Positions 1 through 12,400 of a stretch of 64,000 nucleotides of DNA are shown piece by piece. The position numbers and the translations under genes were made by a program. The DNA comes from Colletes latitarsis (taxonomy: Eukaryota > Arthropoda > Insecta > Hymenoptera > Colletidae): NCBI RefSeq assembly GCF_051014445.1, contig NC_135141.1:32697422-32761421 (forward strand), written 5' to 3'. Every line of letters starts with the position of its first letter. Position 1 is the first letter of the stretch. The notes under the pieces are model-generated. The model saw only the letters and a list, made by a program, of their open reading frames with translations. It was not told the origin of the DNA and made no database searches.

Positions 1-1614
1 ATAATTGAAGTTGGTACAGCACTGTACAAGATATTATTCTTGGACACGAAAAATCATTGTTAAACAGACAGTTGCGTCGAGAGACGGGTTAGATAATTGA
101 ATAACGAATAATGTAAAGTTGACAGTACGAAGCCATTTAAATTAACGTGTAGCAATTAATTATATTCTCGAGGCGGTTAAATGTGAGCGTTGTCGCGTTT
201 TGTCTCGTAGCCGGCAACCTCTACTAAATTAACTCCTAGTTTTCCAACTAAAACTTCCCGGTTGATGAACGAGCAACTCGGTGTCGTCTTTCTCGTTCCG
301 CGTAACAAACTTTTTAATTGGTCACCACTGTGTTCGAAAAATTTGATCGTTTTACGTGTTCCCGGGGACGAGTGGGTTCTTTGGAACGATACAAAGTGTG
401 CCAGTGGCTGATAATTATGCTTCGTAAAGGAAGTTTTGATGCGGATCGCGTAGCTTATGATCATACCGTCAACTTTCGCTGGGCGAGTTTTATATAATTC
501 TACGACTTTTCAACCAGTTTCAATAATCTTTCTACTCAAACTTCGTCAAATGTACTCGTTAACGTAGTTAAAACCCCGAAACAAATGTCAGTATAATGAT
601 TATTCGAATCTTTAGTATTTTTCTAAATGGAGTATATTTTATGGTTTTATTTGACATTTTTTTAAATAGAAATGTGTTATAAAAGATGTTATTTGTGAGC
701 AGAGAAACGAATTTCACGTGGACTTGAACTAAGGAATAGAAATGTTATAAATAGCGAAAGACAATCGTTGGATTTAGTGAGAAGATAAGTGAATTTTCGA
801 GTTGCTCCTTGTGACGGGTTTCATTCAGACTCTTTATCGATCTGCGGTACGCAAAACGAGCCGCGCCCACGATGCGTCCAGGCAAAATTTCGTTTCTTGT
901 CCTGCACAACATTTTCCATAATTATTCGAGACGCGAAAGACGGTTTCGTAAAAACTTTCGACGACGAGACGTTGACATTCCATTAAAGGTGCATCTGCGA
1001 GCAATCTCCTGGAGCACAGAGACTGCAGATACGGGTTTCGTTGGGCTAATGCTATTGGTTTAAACCAAGTACTCGAGTACTCTCCAGTACACTGTGTCGT
1101 ACCATGACTTCGGGTGTGTCCCAAATAGAACCAACGAAATAAAATAAAGATGTCCCCAGAAATGCTTACGCTACTTAGATTATTGTAGACTGTGTAAATT
1201 CCGTTCGTTCGTTTCTTGCTGCAAATACGATAGAAAAACGCTGGATATTCTTGTCAAACGTTGAGAAGTTTATACATAAATAGTTAAAAAAAATATTGTT
1301 TACTCCAATCAGTTGCATTACCATTGCAATCTGAAAACATTGTACAATTGCTTCAGGAAAATGTTAAAAAATACTATCCACGCACGAGTTGGTTGCTTAA
1401 TAACTTCCCTTTCAATGGCACATTTGAAAGCTTTTATTACAAAGGGAACAAATAATTCTTTTCTGGTATACGTAACAAATAAACGCGCTAAAATCAATAA
1501 TTTGATCGAGCTTTTCGAACCGTACGCGTATTTACTTTCGAACGGACATCTATTATCGAAACTAAAATTATGACAAGTATTAAACAGACTGTTAGTGTGA
1601 ATCGATAAAATTGA
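1..1614. other. AT-rich intergenic or intronic sequence
   Basis: No open frame here reads like a conserved protein. Open frames on both strands near 834-1124 overlap each other and look like chance. I see no tandem repeat or RNA gene. Confidence 0.5.
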
Positions 1615-2040
1615 CATTTTAAATCGTTGTGGGAGTACCGGTCCCAAGAGGCCGCGAGAGTTGAACGTTTTCTAAGGTACGTAGCTGTTTGTACACCATC
1701 GATGTTCGCAAATATCGCACGACGGTTGCGCGAAATCCGACCTGGTCCTCGGGCACATATTCCAGTTTACGTATCGCGAGAGACAGATCGTCCGTTTGTG
1801 TTTCTCGATATGAGGTCGCATGAATATTTGGCCGATTGCCTCTCCGCGAGCAGGAGTTACGTATTCAGAAAACAGTCCCGAGTACCGCTGGACGAGGACC
1901 AAGAACCAGAGAATACGGATCTCGAGCATCCAAACACAATTTTTATCCTCTCTAAGGATATCCCTTGCATATCACCTGCCCTGCGTGTTCTTAGACGGGT
2001 TTATCAGGAACCGTTCCCGGATATGGAATTTTCCGAATAA
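1615..2040 (+). CDS. Unrecognised protein-like open frame
   Basis: This frame is open for 142 codons from just after a stop at 1612-1614 to TAA at 2038-2040. There is no ATG near its beginning; the first in-frame ATG is at 1702 and would give 112 residues. The composition is protein-like (many charged residues, Pro-rich turns), with segments such as HIPVYVSRETDRPFVFLDMR, but I recognise no family. It could be a terminal exon whose acceptor lies near 1674, where the sequence reads TTTTCTAAG. The stop overlaps an AATAAA-like string at 2036-2041. A competing minus-strand open frame (1991-2473) overlaps its 3' end by about 50 bp, so the two cannot both be coding there. Function unknown. Confidence 0.2.
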   Translation, partial: HFKSLWEYRSQEAARVERFLRYVAVCTPSMFANIARRLREIRPGPRAHIPVYVSRETDRPFVFLDMRSHEYLADCLSASRSYVFRKQSRVPLDEDQEPENTDLEHPNTIFILSKDIPCISPALRVLRRVYQEPFPDMEFSE

Positions 2041-2473
2041 AATATTTTATCCTTTTCGTCGATGAGACGTGCATGACAAAGTCTCCAAGTGCCGTGTTTA
2101 TCTGCAAGATTGATACGTCCATGGGAATGGAAGCTGTTGTCGATGGATTCCCCCATCCATCGAGTCCGTAGATTTCTTCCAACTCACGAAGTACTTCTTC
2201 TTTTTTCTGCCTGGGCACTTGTACCTTTCGGGATAGACTGGAAAAAGTCCATTGCAAGGTGGAAATATTTTCATATAATGTCCATGCATTTGTTACCATA
2301 TTTAAAAATATACTAAACACGCTTATCTTTATCCAAAATCGATGAAAAGCGATTATAATTCTTTTTTTGTTATAATTTGATGTTTCACTCGGTTGCTGAT
2401 GAATTAGTGAACTAAGTAGTAGCTTGTTAAAAATGGATCGACTGCTCGAGGAAACCAAAGCATGAAATACCAC
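1991..2473 (-). CDS. Unrecognised minus-strand open frame
   Basis: A 160-codon frame on the minus strand. Only its C-terminal half (about 2230 down to 1991) reads like protein, including the acidic string EEVLRELEEIYGLDGWGN. The N-terminal half is composed of AT-rich codons. A possible acceptor (TTTTTCCAG) and a donor-like GAAAG|GTACAA occur near 2230. Another minus-strand frame (2098-2289) is open over the same DNA and rich in Lys/Trp. No family recognised; this may be chance openness in a locally GC-rich patch. Confidence 0.12.
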   Translation of the reverse strand: MVFHALVSSSSRSIFNKLLLSSLIHQQPSETSNYNKKRIIIAFHRFWIKISVFSIFLNMVTNAWTLYENISTLQWTFSSLSRKVQVPRQKKEEVLRELEEIYGLDGWGNPSTTASIPMDVSILQINTALGDFVMHVSSTKRIKYFIRKIPYPGTVPDKPV

Positions 2474-2967
2474 GGCTTTCAGGGATCAACCAGGATTTTA
2501 TCCGCTCCAAGCTCCTACATCACCTATTCATGTACTTATTTCACTCTATCTACTTAACTTGCACATTCTCTCGCAGTATTTCAAGCTTTCCTGCTGTAAA
2601 CTGTCTAATACCATTAACATCCAAAGAACTATTTCATTTAATATATGTTTCATGTTTATAATCAATATTTCATAGTTGTGCTTTTGAGATAAATGGTTAG
2701 GTAAACAGTTTCACAAACTTAATGTGAAAACATTCTTTTAAAGTGTTATACAATACTTGTATCAATTATTCATTATTTAATTTTAATCACAAATATAGAA
2801 AAACTGTGACCAATCCATTATCTAACACAGGTTGACGAAAGTCATCGTGCTTCCCATAATATTCGTGAAATAAAATAAACCATCCTCAGCCAAAATATGA
2901 AAGAAACACAAGTTCCACTTTCGAGAGTAGTCTAGCAGACGATTTTTAAATATTCATACGTGGTATT

Positions 2968-3205
2968 TCATTCTTTGACGTTCTTGAACCCGTTCAAAAC
3001 AGTAGGCTCGAACGATAGACTGAGAATTTCGACCAGTGACGTCCTGAAATTAGCTGCTATTAGGTCCTCTGGACGCATTGTTCGCTCGAAATCCACGGAG
3101 TCGCTCGCGTAATAGATGGGGTTGGGGCACATATACAGGTTCTGTCGGATTCCGTTTCCCGGCATTGTCGACCTTCGAACAGCGATAGTCAGACGTAGGA
3201 TCCAT
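2968..3205 (-). CDS. Two overlapping small minus-strand open frames
   Basis: One frame begins with ATG at 3205 and ends at TAA 3050 (51 residues, starting MDPTSDYRCSKV, with a Gly-Lys-Arg step near residue 17). A second begins with ATG at 3165 and ends at 2968 (65 residues, starting MPGNGIRQNLYMCPNP). Both have mixed, protein-like composition with G/C-ending codons. At most one is likely coding, and neither resembles a family I know. No convincing splice donor is visible within them. Confidence 0.15.
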
Positions 3206-3597
3206 TAATCATCTCGCGTGGTTACTTTCGTGTCGTCGTAATCTCCAACCCTTTCGTTGCTTTATTCGCCATCAGAGCGGTCGTGCTCGGTTCTGGCTTC
3301 TTTGAAGCTTTTCGTTCGCACGTTTCGCGTATCTTTCTTCTCTGGCTGTCCTCGTCGGTGACACCTCGCCATTTTATATGGGCACTGTAATTCTTTCCAC
3401 CCGGGGAACACCGGGGCGAATGGAAAGCTGAAGGGAAACTGCGACACCATCGACGACCGTCCGCCTCGCGACGAGGCCAAAGGCGACCTTTCATTCTCGC
3501 CAGTTTCGCGAATTTTAATCAGAGGACTCGAGGCGTCCTTATTCGACTTCTCCGTGACTCGCTAATGGATTGCTAGGCGTGGAAGAGGTCGCGAGTC

Positions 3598-3720
3598 GAA
3601 ATTTTCAGCCTACATTTTCGAATGGGCTGAAGAGCGTCGGACGGAGACGAAAGATGGTGGATTGAAATATTTTAAACCTGTCCGCCAGCTTGCTCTCGAG
3701 CCTGTTCAACCTACTCTAAC
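3598..3720 (+). repeat. Dispersed repeat copy, pair with 6962-7085
   Basis: The stretch from ATTTTCAGCCTACATTTTCG onward matches 6962-7085 in the same orientation. The match is strong for about 70 bp (shared GAAAGATGGT near the end) and fades after that. It may be the remnant of an old interspersed element. Confidence 0.5.
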
Positions 3721-6700
3721 GAAAAAGAGTCGTAGTTCAGCCTCCACGATCTGTCTATGGAGCTCTTTTTAAATAACATTATTTTAAACACTGCGGTGGA
3801 ATAATCGAGCATTTTTTATTTTTAGTAGATTGGGGCATATCGAAAGAGAAAATTCTTCAAAATGAAACCGAATATATTCTTTGGTTACAGTTTGTTTTCA
3901 CATCCAAATCGAAACGAACCGTTCCACACGGATCTAAGAGAATGGATGGGGAAACAAAAAATAACCAGAAGTTATTGAATTCTATAATTCAACGAAAGGA
4001 ACAGTCGATACTTCCGACCAGATGGTTCGTTCTTATACTGTTTCTCGTAAAACCAAGAGATGACCCATTCTTTTTTTTTTACGGTACGTTAGACCAGGCT
4101 GGGCGTAATAAAAATAATATTAATATCTCAGTGTGTTTTACAATGTTAGAAAAAACGGCGAAATAAATTCTCAAAGAATTTCGAAGGATGGGGTTTGTAA
4201 AGTCGATGCGTGGGTGCCATCTTGAACGTGGAGCCAAACAGTAGAAAGTAGGTTGTAAAGGCTAATAAGAAGGCGAGAATTTCGACTGGGGTAATTGCAA
4301 TTTTGTTCTCCATTTCGGGCCGTGTTATTTCGCCGGCCTTCTCCGTCCTCGTTGCTTCGTAGCCACCCCCTTCTTTTCTCTGACACGGCTGATTGCACTT
4401 CAATATTGCAAATCGGTGCTTGGACGTGCCGCGGCGTTCATTGGACGGAAAATTGGATGGCGCCGAAACATTGGAGAGTACTCTGATTTAGAAAAAGAGT
4501 AGAAGAATCGTGGAATATTGAATATTTGAAAAAATTGCTAGTGCACAAGACAAAGGGAAGAGCCACTGAAATGTTAGAAAATACTATAAACTAACTTAAT
4601 TGTCACATGTATCGGGCATCAATTAAATTCGACAACACAGGATGGCATGAGAGGGAAAGGGAAGACGTTTGAAGGGGTCGTTGTGAAGTCTCGAAGTGGC
4701 AAAGGTTGGCTTCTTCTTTTCGTGTTTCGTTGGATACGAATCACACTTACCCCTTTGCTGTCCTTCCTCCTTTCTCTATTCCTTTCTTTCACGCTAGACA
4801 ACTCGCTTCTCATCTTTCAGGCATTGCAGCGTGTCAGTCTCCTCAGACGTTCTCCACCGCGTTCGTTCCTCCTTTCGCCTCACTGCCGTAAAATTGCTAT
4901 TTTCATTTTCTATTTTCTTTAGCCGTCGCAACGCGGGCTACGCGACCGCAAATTCTAACCGATACTCCACGTTCTGTGAAAGAAACTCGACGCAATCCCA
5001 ATTGAGAGCTTCTCCATTATTTCAAAACAAGCTAAAAGATAGTAAGTTTTATCTATGAGTATGTTTTAATACTTCTAAGGGTAAATCTAGAAAGAGTAAA
5101 ACACTCAATTATAGACGACAAAAATAAACGTAACATGTATACTTCCATACATAAAAATCATTTAGAATTTAATGAATTTCTAAAAAATAAAATTTTAATG
5201 TCGTACATTTGTAGCTGAAGAAAAAATTATTAGTTTAAATTCATTACTAAAATTTTGCTGCTGAAAGATGGTTTAATGAAACGCATTGATTCTTAAAATC
5301 TTTTTAAAGTACTAATGTCATATTGTGCTCCCCTCGAAAGGCAATTTTTGCTGGCAATATCTCTTCATTTTATTTAAAAAAGATCTCTCTCCGGCGAGGC
5401 ATTCTGTGTATCCGTCGACTTTAACGTCAAACGCCCCAAGAAGATGGATTCCCTCTTTCTTTTTCGAGAATGGTAATATATACCAGTGATCGATCGCTGC
5501 TCGAGTGGAATTGTGCGCCTCGCGGTATATATTTTTTAATCTTGTTTCGACCCCTCTCCACTTTAACGTTTCTCTTCTTTCTTTACGACATTTCAGGCCG
5601 TAGATAACTTTCCGATTACGTTTCCTCTTCTGAGGGGCCATGCTTCATAAATTGTAGATTGAATAGGTGAAACGAACGTCTGGAAATATATTTCTTTAAT
5701 CTTTCTTGTCTAGCGGAATGTACGTGCTTCGCGGCGTTTCGGTCTCGCGCGATTTTTCTATTTTCCTCCGCCGAGGGAGAAGAACATTCCTTTGTATTGT
5801 AGCCTTCTTTCGCCGTTATTTGACCTCGAAGCCTTTCATTTATTTCTGAAAAAGTATCGATCGAACGTCCAATAATATCAGGTTAGCGTTCGTAGCGACG
5901 AACGAAATGATAATTCCTACTTTGGTCGTTCGTTTAAACATTATCGACTGATTTTGACCCGTTAAAATGTCGTAAGAAATTTTTTTAATTTATAATATCG
6001 TGACGATAAACAATTGAAAGAAAACGATGGTGTATAAGCAAATGCTCGAAAACAGAAGGTCGCAAGCGCGGGGAATTGTTTGGCAGAAAAATTGCAAAGG
6101 GGTTAAACCAGAGGGAAGGAAGCGGGAATAGTTGGCTTTGATTAATGCGATACGTCTCTCCTGAGAAAACGCAGTTCGCATTCCACGTGAAAACACACCG
6201 ACTCTCGAATAAATTCCGCATTACGAAGTATGCCAAAATAGTTTCTCTAGCTTTAACAATCTGTCTATATTAGAACATTATGTACGGGGTACTAATTTTG
6301 CTCTAACAAGTCCCAATGGCTCGTGTACGAAGTTATCCTTAATTGAATATCTATATCAGTAAAGCGCAAAATTATTATTGTCCTGTCAATCATCTAACGA
6401 CAATAATTCAATTTCCTGAACACTAATATGCAAGGGTGAAAAAAACTTGAAGATCATCGACAGATAAAATAAGTAACTTTATCATAAAAATTCTATAGAA
6501 ATTGATGACTTATATCGTATAATAAATTATAAAAGTGTATATTTATTCGATGCGCGTGTATCAAGATTTAATAATAATGACTATTTCTATCTGTCACTGG
6601 GAACCATTCTATTAATTTCCAGAAGGCCAATATTATTCACAAAAATTGGTACGCCTTAATGCTGCGTAATTCCGGGTGCAATATATTCCAGAAAGATGGT

Positions 6701-6961
6701 CGGAATTGCAGATGCGCCACCATTGCGACAAACGCATTAACCATCCATCTAGTAGCTTTATTTCTTCGTTGTAGTCTTGTCCATAAAATCTTGGTCGAGT
6801 AATCCGGGCCCGTGTTTCCCCTAATGTTTTGCACAGTCGAGCTGCCGCCTACGCCATCTTTTTCGAACACGTTCGCCCGAGGGTAGTCGCATAAATTCGT
6901 AAGCAACGAACCAACCTGCTCGAACCGTTGCAAAATCTCCTAGTCGAAATTCACGATTTAC
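3721..6961. other. Intergenic or intronic, no gene seen
   Basis: Mixed AT-rich and pyrimidine-rich sequence (for example 4740-4920, TC-rich). Open frames such as 4647-4922 and 5318-5641 come from this compositional bias and do not read as conserved protein. Confidence 0.4.
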
Positions 6962-7085
6962 TATTTTCAGCCTACGTTTTCGAACGGATTGAAAAGCGTC
7001 GAGCGAGGCTGAAAGATGGTAATTTTGAATATTTGAAAACGTTCGGTAGCCTACTTTCGGTTGCAAAGCGAAACTTATTTCCGTT
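6962..7085 (+). repeat. Dispersed repeat copy, pair with 3598-3720
   Basis: Begins TATTTTCAGCCTACGTTTTC and follows 3598-3720 with scattered substitutions and small gaps as far as the GAAAGATGGT motif. Direct orientation, about 3.3 kb apart. Confidence 0.5.
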
Positions 7086-8832
7086 TCTTTCACTCGTACG
7101 ATTTTATCTCGCGCTTAGCCTATTCAACGCACGTTTATGCTCGATTTAAATTCACTTTAATTAAAATATCAGAGAAAATATGGTAAATTGGAAGAATTGC
7201 TTCTTGAGGGTTGAAAGAGTCCAAGGACGACGCTGAAGACGTTGAAAATACGAAAAATATATTTTTAGGTATAGAGTTATATATAGAGATAAATTTGAAA
7301 ATTCCAGTTCCAAAATTTTACTACGCACCCTCTGTTTTTATTTGTTCCTGGCAGAAAAGAATGGTTACATTATGAAATTGTTAAAATTAAAATTTAGTCT
7401 AGAAGTGAAAAGCTATAAAATTTTTGCACAAAGATAAAGAGGAAATGTTTATTCGCAAACTTTTGAAAGTTTGATACGGAATAATACAATTCGTAATTAA
7501 TACACTCGATGCTCTTCGAGTTCAATTAAACTTTAAGAAAGCGGCTTAGTGAAGCGACCTATAATGACCACGGCGAAAACTTGGCCGGAAGTGAACTCCG
7601 TGGTAAGCAAAACCATAAACCACATATTACGACCGCTTTAATGTTGTATATGAACGTCGTTAGAATTGCTCGCGAGATAACGCGGCTCATAATTAGAACA
7701 TTACACTGAAATACCGGTTTCAATATTTGCGATAAAAATTAATTGCTTTTAAAACCATATTGATCTCCGCTTTTGCACTTACCAAGGTTCCATGAAAAGC
7801 ACACCGAATTAGATAAATTGCGTGCGTTGGAACGAGAGGGGGGACGAAATTAAGGAATTAACCGATGCTGAGGAATCGCGAATGTCCCGAAAAATCCGTA
7901 AAAAAAACAGAACGAAGTGGTAATTAAAGCTGATGACGCAAACTCGCGTGAAAGTGAAGGAAGCAGTCTGGGGAGAGGCGAGAGAGACTCCGTAGGCAAC
8001 TGTACTACCGGAAGTTCCGTAGATACGGCACTGCCGGAAATATCGTCGAAATATGCTAAGAGCCGAGCAGGCCGCGCTCGCGGTCTTAGCATAACAGCGG
8101 CCTGGCATTCGGCGCAAAACTTCTGAATATGCAAGAGATGCCCAGGGCCTGTGGAATTAAAACGAGATCCACCTTGGTTCTCGTTTGTTCAGCCCCCCGC
8201 TCGTTTCCTCCGGCGCGCCGCGACGCGAAACGTCGAAACATATCGACGGAATACCTTTCGAAACTACTTACCGGTTCGTTCGACGCCTGCCATCGTCGCG
8301 CGACCGAGTGCCTGGCGAAGTTGAAGTTGTTTCGAGTCTGCTCCCCCTCGATGAAGTAAATAACAAGCCCCGAGCGTCGCTAATTTCGCGAGTGAACTTG
8401 AACATTAGCGCGACAGGGAGATTTATAAGGTACAGGAGTAAACAGGTTGCTCGTCGAGACATTAAGAGGATCTGGTCTTGAACTTTCGTAATATCGATTG
8501 TTTTCTCGGGGTACAAACAGAGTATTTCACACGACTTAGTCGTCAAACGATAGTTAGAAAAGACTTTCATTAGGAAAACTTGTCTTGCATTCAACTGGGG
8601 GCAAATTGGTATTTAAGTTTAATAATAAATTTAGATTGGAACGCTAATTTATTGAATAAATTGTGTATCTACTCTGAATATAGTTTATTTTTTAACACTT
8701 TGACTGCTTCATCCATGTATGGGTAATAGAACTTTTCACTACGGCACTGAAACAATTAATTCTCACATTATGAAAATGAGTATTAATGCAAATTTTAAGT
8801 TGTGTAATTTACAATTGTCTAAAATCAAAATT
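7086..8832. other. Intergenic or intronic, no gene seen
   Basis: AT-rich sequence with a GC-richer patch at 7950-8350. Overlapping open frames on both strands in that patch (7809-8134 minus, 7917-8481 plus) cancel each other as evidence; none is recognisable. Confidence 0.4.
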
Positions 8833-9450
8833 TCTTGATTGAGGCTTCGTTTAAAAATGATAGAAACACACAGTATATTTTCGGTAAAGAATTTTTTTCT
8901 CGGAACTATGTAGGTTTTCGGGGGTATATGTATTCACCAAAAATGATTGGAATTAACTCTTGCAACTGAAAATAATTTTTCCCGAACGATTTGAAACTTT
9001 TTAATTTGATCGACAAATTTCAGGGAAACATATCAACGCATGGTCAGGCATTACATTTTCGGTAAGGAATTTTTTTCTCGAAAGTGCGTAGGATTTCGGG
9101 GATATGTCTAATGACCAAAAATGATTGGAATTAACCCTTGCAACTGAAAATAATTTTTCCTGAACGATTTGAAACTTTTTAATTTGATCGACAAATTTCA
9201 GGGAAACATATCAACGTATGGTCAGACATTACATTTTCGGTAAGGAATTTTTTTCTCGAAAGTGCGTAGGATTTCGGGGATATGTCTAATGACCAAAAAT
9301 GATTGGAATTAACCCTTGCAACTGAAAATATTTTTTCCAGAACGATTTGAAATTTTTTAATAGCTTTTTAACGAAGCCTTAATCAACAAATTGATATTCT
9401 TTCATCTTATTTTGGCCTCCCGAATTTTCCATTAATATTTTTCCCATGGG
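8833..9450 (+). mobile_element. Repeat element R1, copy with 178-bp internal tandem units
   Basis: A non-coding element. Its left end (TTGATTGAGGCTTCG) is the reverse complement of its right end (CGAAGCCTTAATCAAC, about 9374-9389), giving terminal inverted repeats. Between them is a tandem array of period 178 bp: the landmark GGTAAGGAATTTTTTTCTCG recurs at about 8883, 9061 and 9239. The right end continues into CTTATTTTGGCCTCC and TTTTTCCCATGGGTG, the outer terminus shared with the copies at 17.5 and 30.0 kb. No transposase frame is present, so it would be non-autonomous. Units 2 and 3 are more alike than unit 1, as expected for local amplification. Confidence 0.7.
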
Positions 9451-12400
9451 TGAAACATTTCTTATAGTCCAGACGATGAATGATTTTATCCTCCATAAGA
9501 AAGTAGACTTCTCTATAAAAAAAAAAGTATTTCAAGACATTTTATGAACATCATCCTTTGGGAGAGTCCTCTGACTAGATTGAGACATCCACCGCGTCCA
9601 ATGGATAAAAATTTCAGGACAGTTTCTAAAGTGCCATCTTTCTTTGGCGAATTTGCATTCAAACTGGTGCAACTCCAGCCGTAGCTCCCTCAACGATCCA
9701 GAAGAAGTGCGGATAAGGTGGCGAAGTTCTGCGCGGACGGCGAAGAAGAAGCCGAACGAGGCAATGCGGAACCGCCACTGTGAGCTTGCAGTCATTAACA
9801 TGGCAATAGCGATTGTTACGGTACAACGGTCCGCTACCCGTGGTTGGAATGACAACTTTGTCCTCGACGACGGCTGCGGCTGAGAGGACGAAGAACTTGT
9901 ACACCTCGGGGAATACATTAAGCGTAATCTCCACCTTCGTGCTGGAAAATAGCACCTGTATCCTAGTTGTCGGATCCCTGCCATGGTTAAACACCCCGAA
10001 CATAACTGGCTTTCGGAAATCATTTGTTTGCTCCGTAGAAAAAAATTAGATCCCTCGAAATTGGAGAAGATAATTATTTGACAAGGAATATTTTTATTAC
10101 AAGAACGTTTTGTGTTTTGAAAAGAATTATTTTCTGATATACGTTGTGAAATTTTTAATTTTAAATTAATCCATGCAGAGAAAACTCCAGTTCGCTACAT
10201 TTCTATTTTTTATTCGCATTAGAAAACAATTTTAGAGTATTCTACATATTTAAGTCTCGAAATATGTACTTTTAACACTTTCAAGAGTTTCTAATTTTTA
10301 CTTTCCATCGAATAAAAAAAAAATAATCAAACGGCATTAAGTTCAAAGAACGAGCGGACCGCAAAATATCTCTTCCACGTTCAATCCATCGATGACAGAA
10401 TTGCCTTTGCAATACGTGACGCGCGGGTTGTGCATTCGAACAGCTCAGTAAATATTAACTCTTGACCCCATATACCTTAATATTTTTTTTTTTTTTTTTT
10501 CAGTCGACGTTCGATACTCTTTCGAATTTCAGAGTGAAATATTGGATGTTCCGTTCGAATAACTGCGAGCGACCATTGAATCTCGATACGGAAGCAAAAT
10601 GGCCGAAAATTAATTACAGTGTTTGTTAATCTGTTGACTAGAATTGAATCGAATTCGAGGAAATGAAAATTTTAATTCCAACAATTTTTGGGGAAATTTT
10701 TTCAAGGAAAATGTGTGTCTAAATTTCACAGTTGACACAATCGCAAAGAAAAAAACAATTTTGATACGAATATAGAGAAAGTAAAAATTCTTGTTTCCAA
10801 TCTTCAATTCCAGAGAGCTCCGAATTACAATACATTTAAAAAAAATGTAATTAAGCCAAGTTAATGTCCCTTCTGAACTACGTAATTTTTATTCGAAATA
10901 GTTTTTTATATGATCGAGTGTTTTTAAGTTATTCGAGGAGATCGGTTTGAACGATTGGCTCCGCGTGTACGAGAAAATGCGCCGCTCCGACGAAACGACA
11001 TATCAAACAGAAATCAGTTCTGAATATAGAACCGCGATCCAAATGAGCCAATCTGGCAATGACGCGATCCAGTGACGACGTTGACGTACAACTACCGTTA
11101 AAAATGCATTCTTCCCGCGTGTTCGTTTCGGCGATTAAAAATTTTTTATCGGTACTCGACAGGTTTACGCGCGCGCTCATAGAACACACCTGACGGGAAG
11201 TGCATTACGCTGAAAACCGAACGTCAGGTTTCGAAATAATTCTGCATTCTTTTTTCTTTTTACCCTTTTTTTTTTGCGCGGAAGCGCGAGTGTGGTTGGA
11301 TTTTCGATGAGGATAAAAGGACGTTCAAAAAGCAGAATTTTTGTCGGGCGGTTTTTGTGTATCAATTTTTCCGTTGCGCGCCAGTGTTTCATCGAAAATT
11401 CCGACGAGGAGTATTTTCCAATATTTTCCGTACACGAGGCTATAAATATCATAATCGATCAATTAACGCTATAGAAACGCTCGCGAGAGTAACAAACGAG
11501 GAGCAAAACGAGATTTCGTTCTTAGATTCGAATTGGTATCTGTAAATAACAAAATGAACAATACAAAGACTTCGGTAAAAACGATAACACTTTCTAGAAG
11601 GAAACTCATCTATTACCGCAAGAAAAAGAATACCAGTATCTTAAAAGAAGCAAAATCCCTATTTCGAATTCACCAGCTTTAGGTATCATCTTACTTACGT
11701 TCGACCGATCGCATTCAATAACGTGAGCATCCTCTGTATTTTCGAACTATCCACGGAAAATTTGCAGGGGGAAAAAATATGAAGGAAACAAACAAGTGAC
11801 ATTCGCATTTACGGCCTTCCCTTTCTATAAATGTTCGGTCGACGGATAAAAGCGTGTTTTCAGACGGAAACGTTAACCTCGATTTCGACAGTGTCCGACG
11901 ACGAACTTTTGTCGTCGTGGACGTGAATCGGGAGTAACTTCGGCGAAAAAAGAACCGAACGGAAGAAACATCGCTTCTGCTTCTTATTCCGTTCATGGGC
12001 CGGTCGCAATCTAAAACAGCGCCGAACCGACGTGGCTGAAGGGACCGAAAAATCGAAGCTACGACCCGATAAACTTCTACGGCGAATGCTTCCTTAACGC
12101 TCGAGATACAACGTTGGTTTCGAAGTTATATCGCGACTTCGCGAAAATAAACTCACCGTAGCGCCTAACCCTTTAATAGACTCAGGGTCTACACATATTG
12201 ACAAGAGGGTCCTAGAGATATTCCTTATTTGCAAAAAAGTATCTTAATTATGAACTAATTTTTTTTATTACCAATCAATTTCAAGTTACTCATTTTTACA
12301 TCAGTCTTTAAGGGTGAATAAAATAGAACGAATACATTATTTGACGGACTCCACAATTCAGAATCATTTTTCAAAAATCATTCCCTACCCTAGTAATAAT

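Noticed and set aside
9532..10049. Long open frames in two minus frames and one plus frame
   Set aside because: Mutually overlapping openness in a GC-richer patch; none resembles a family, and no splice structure is seen.
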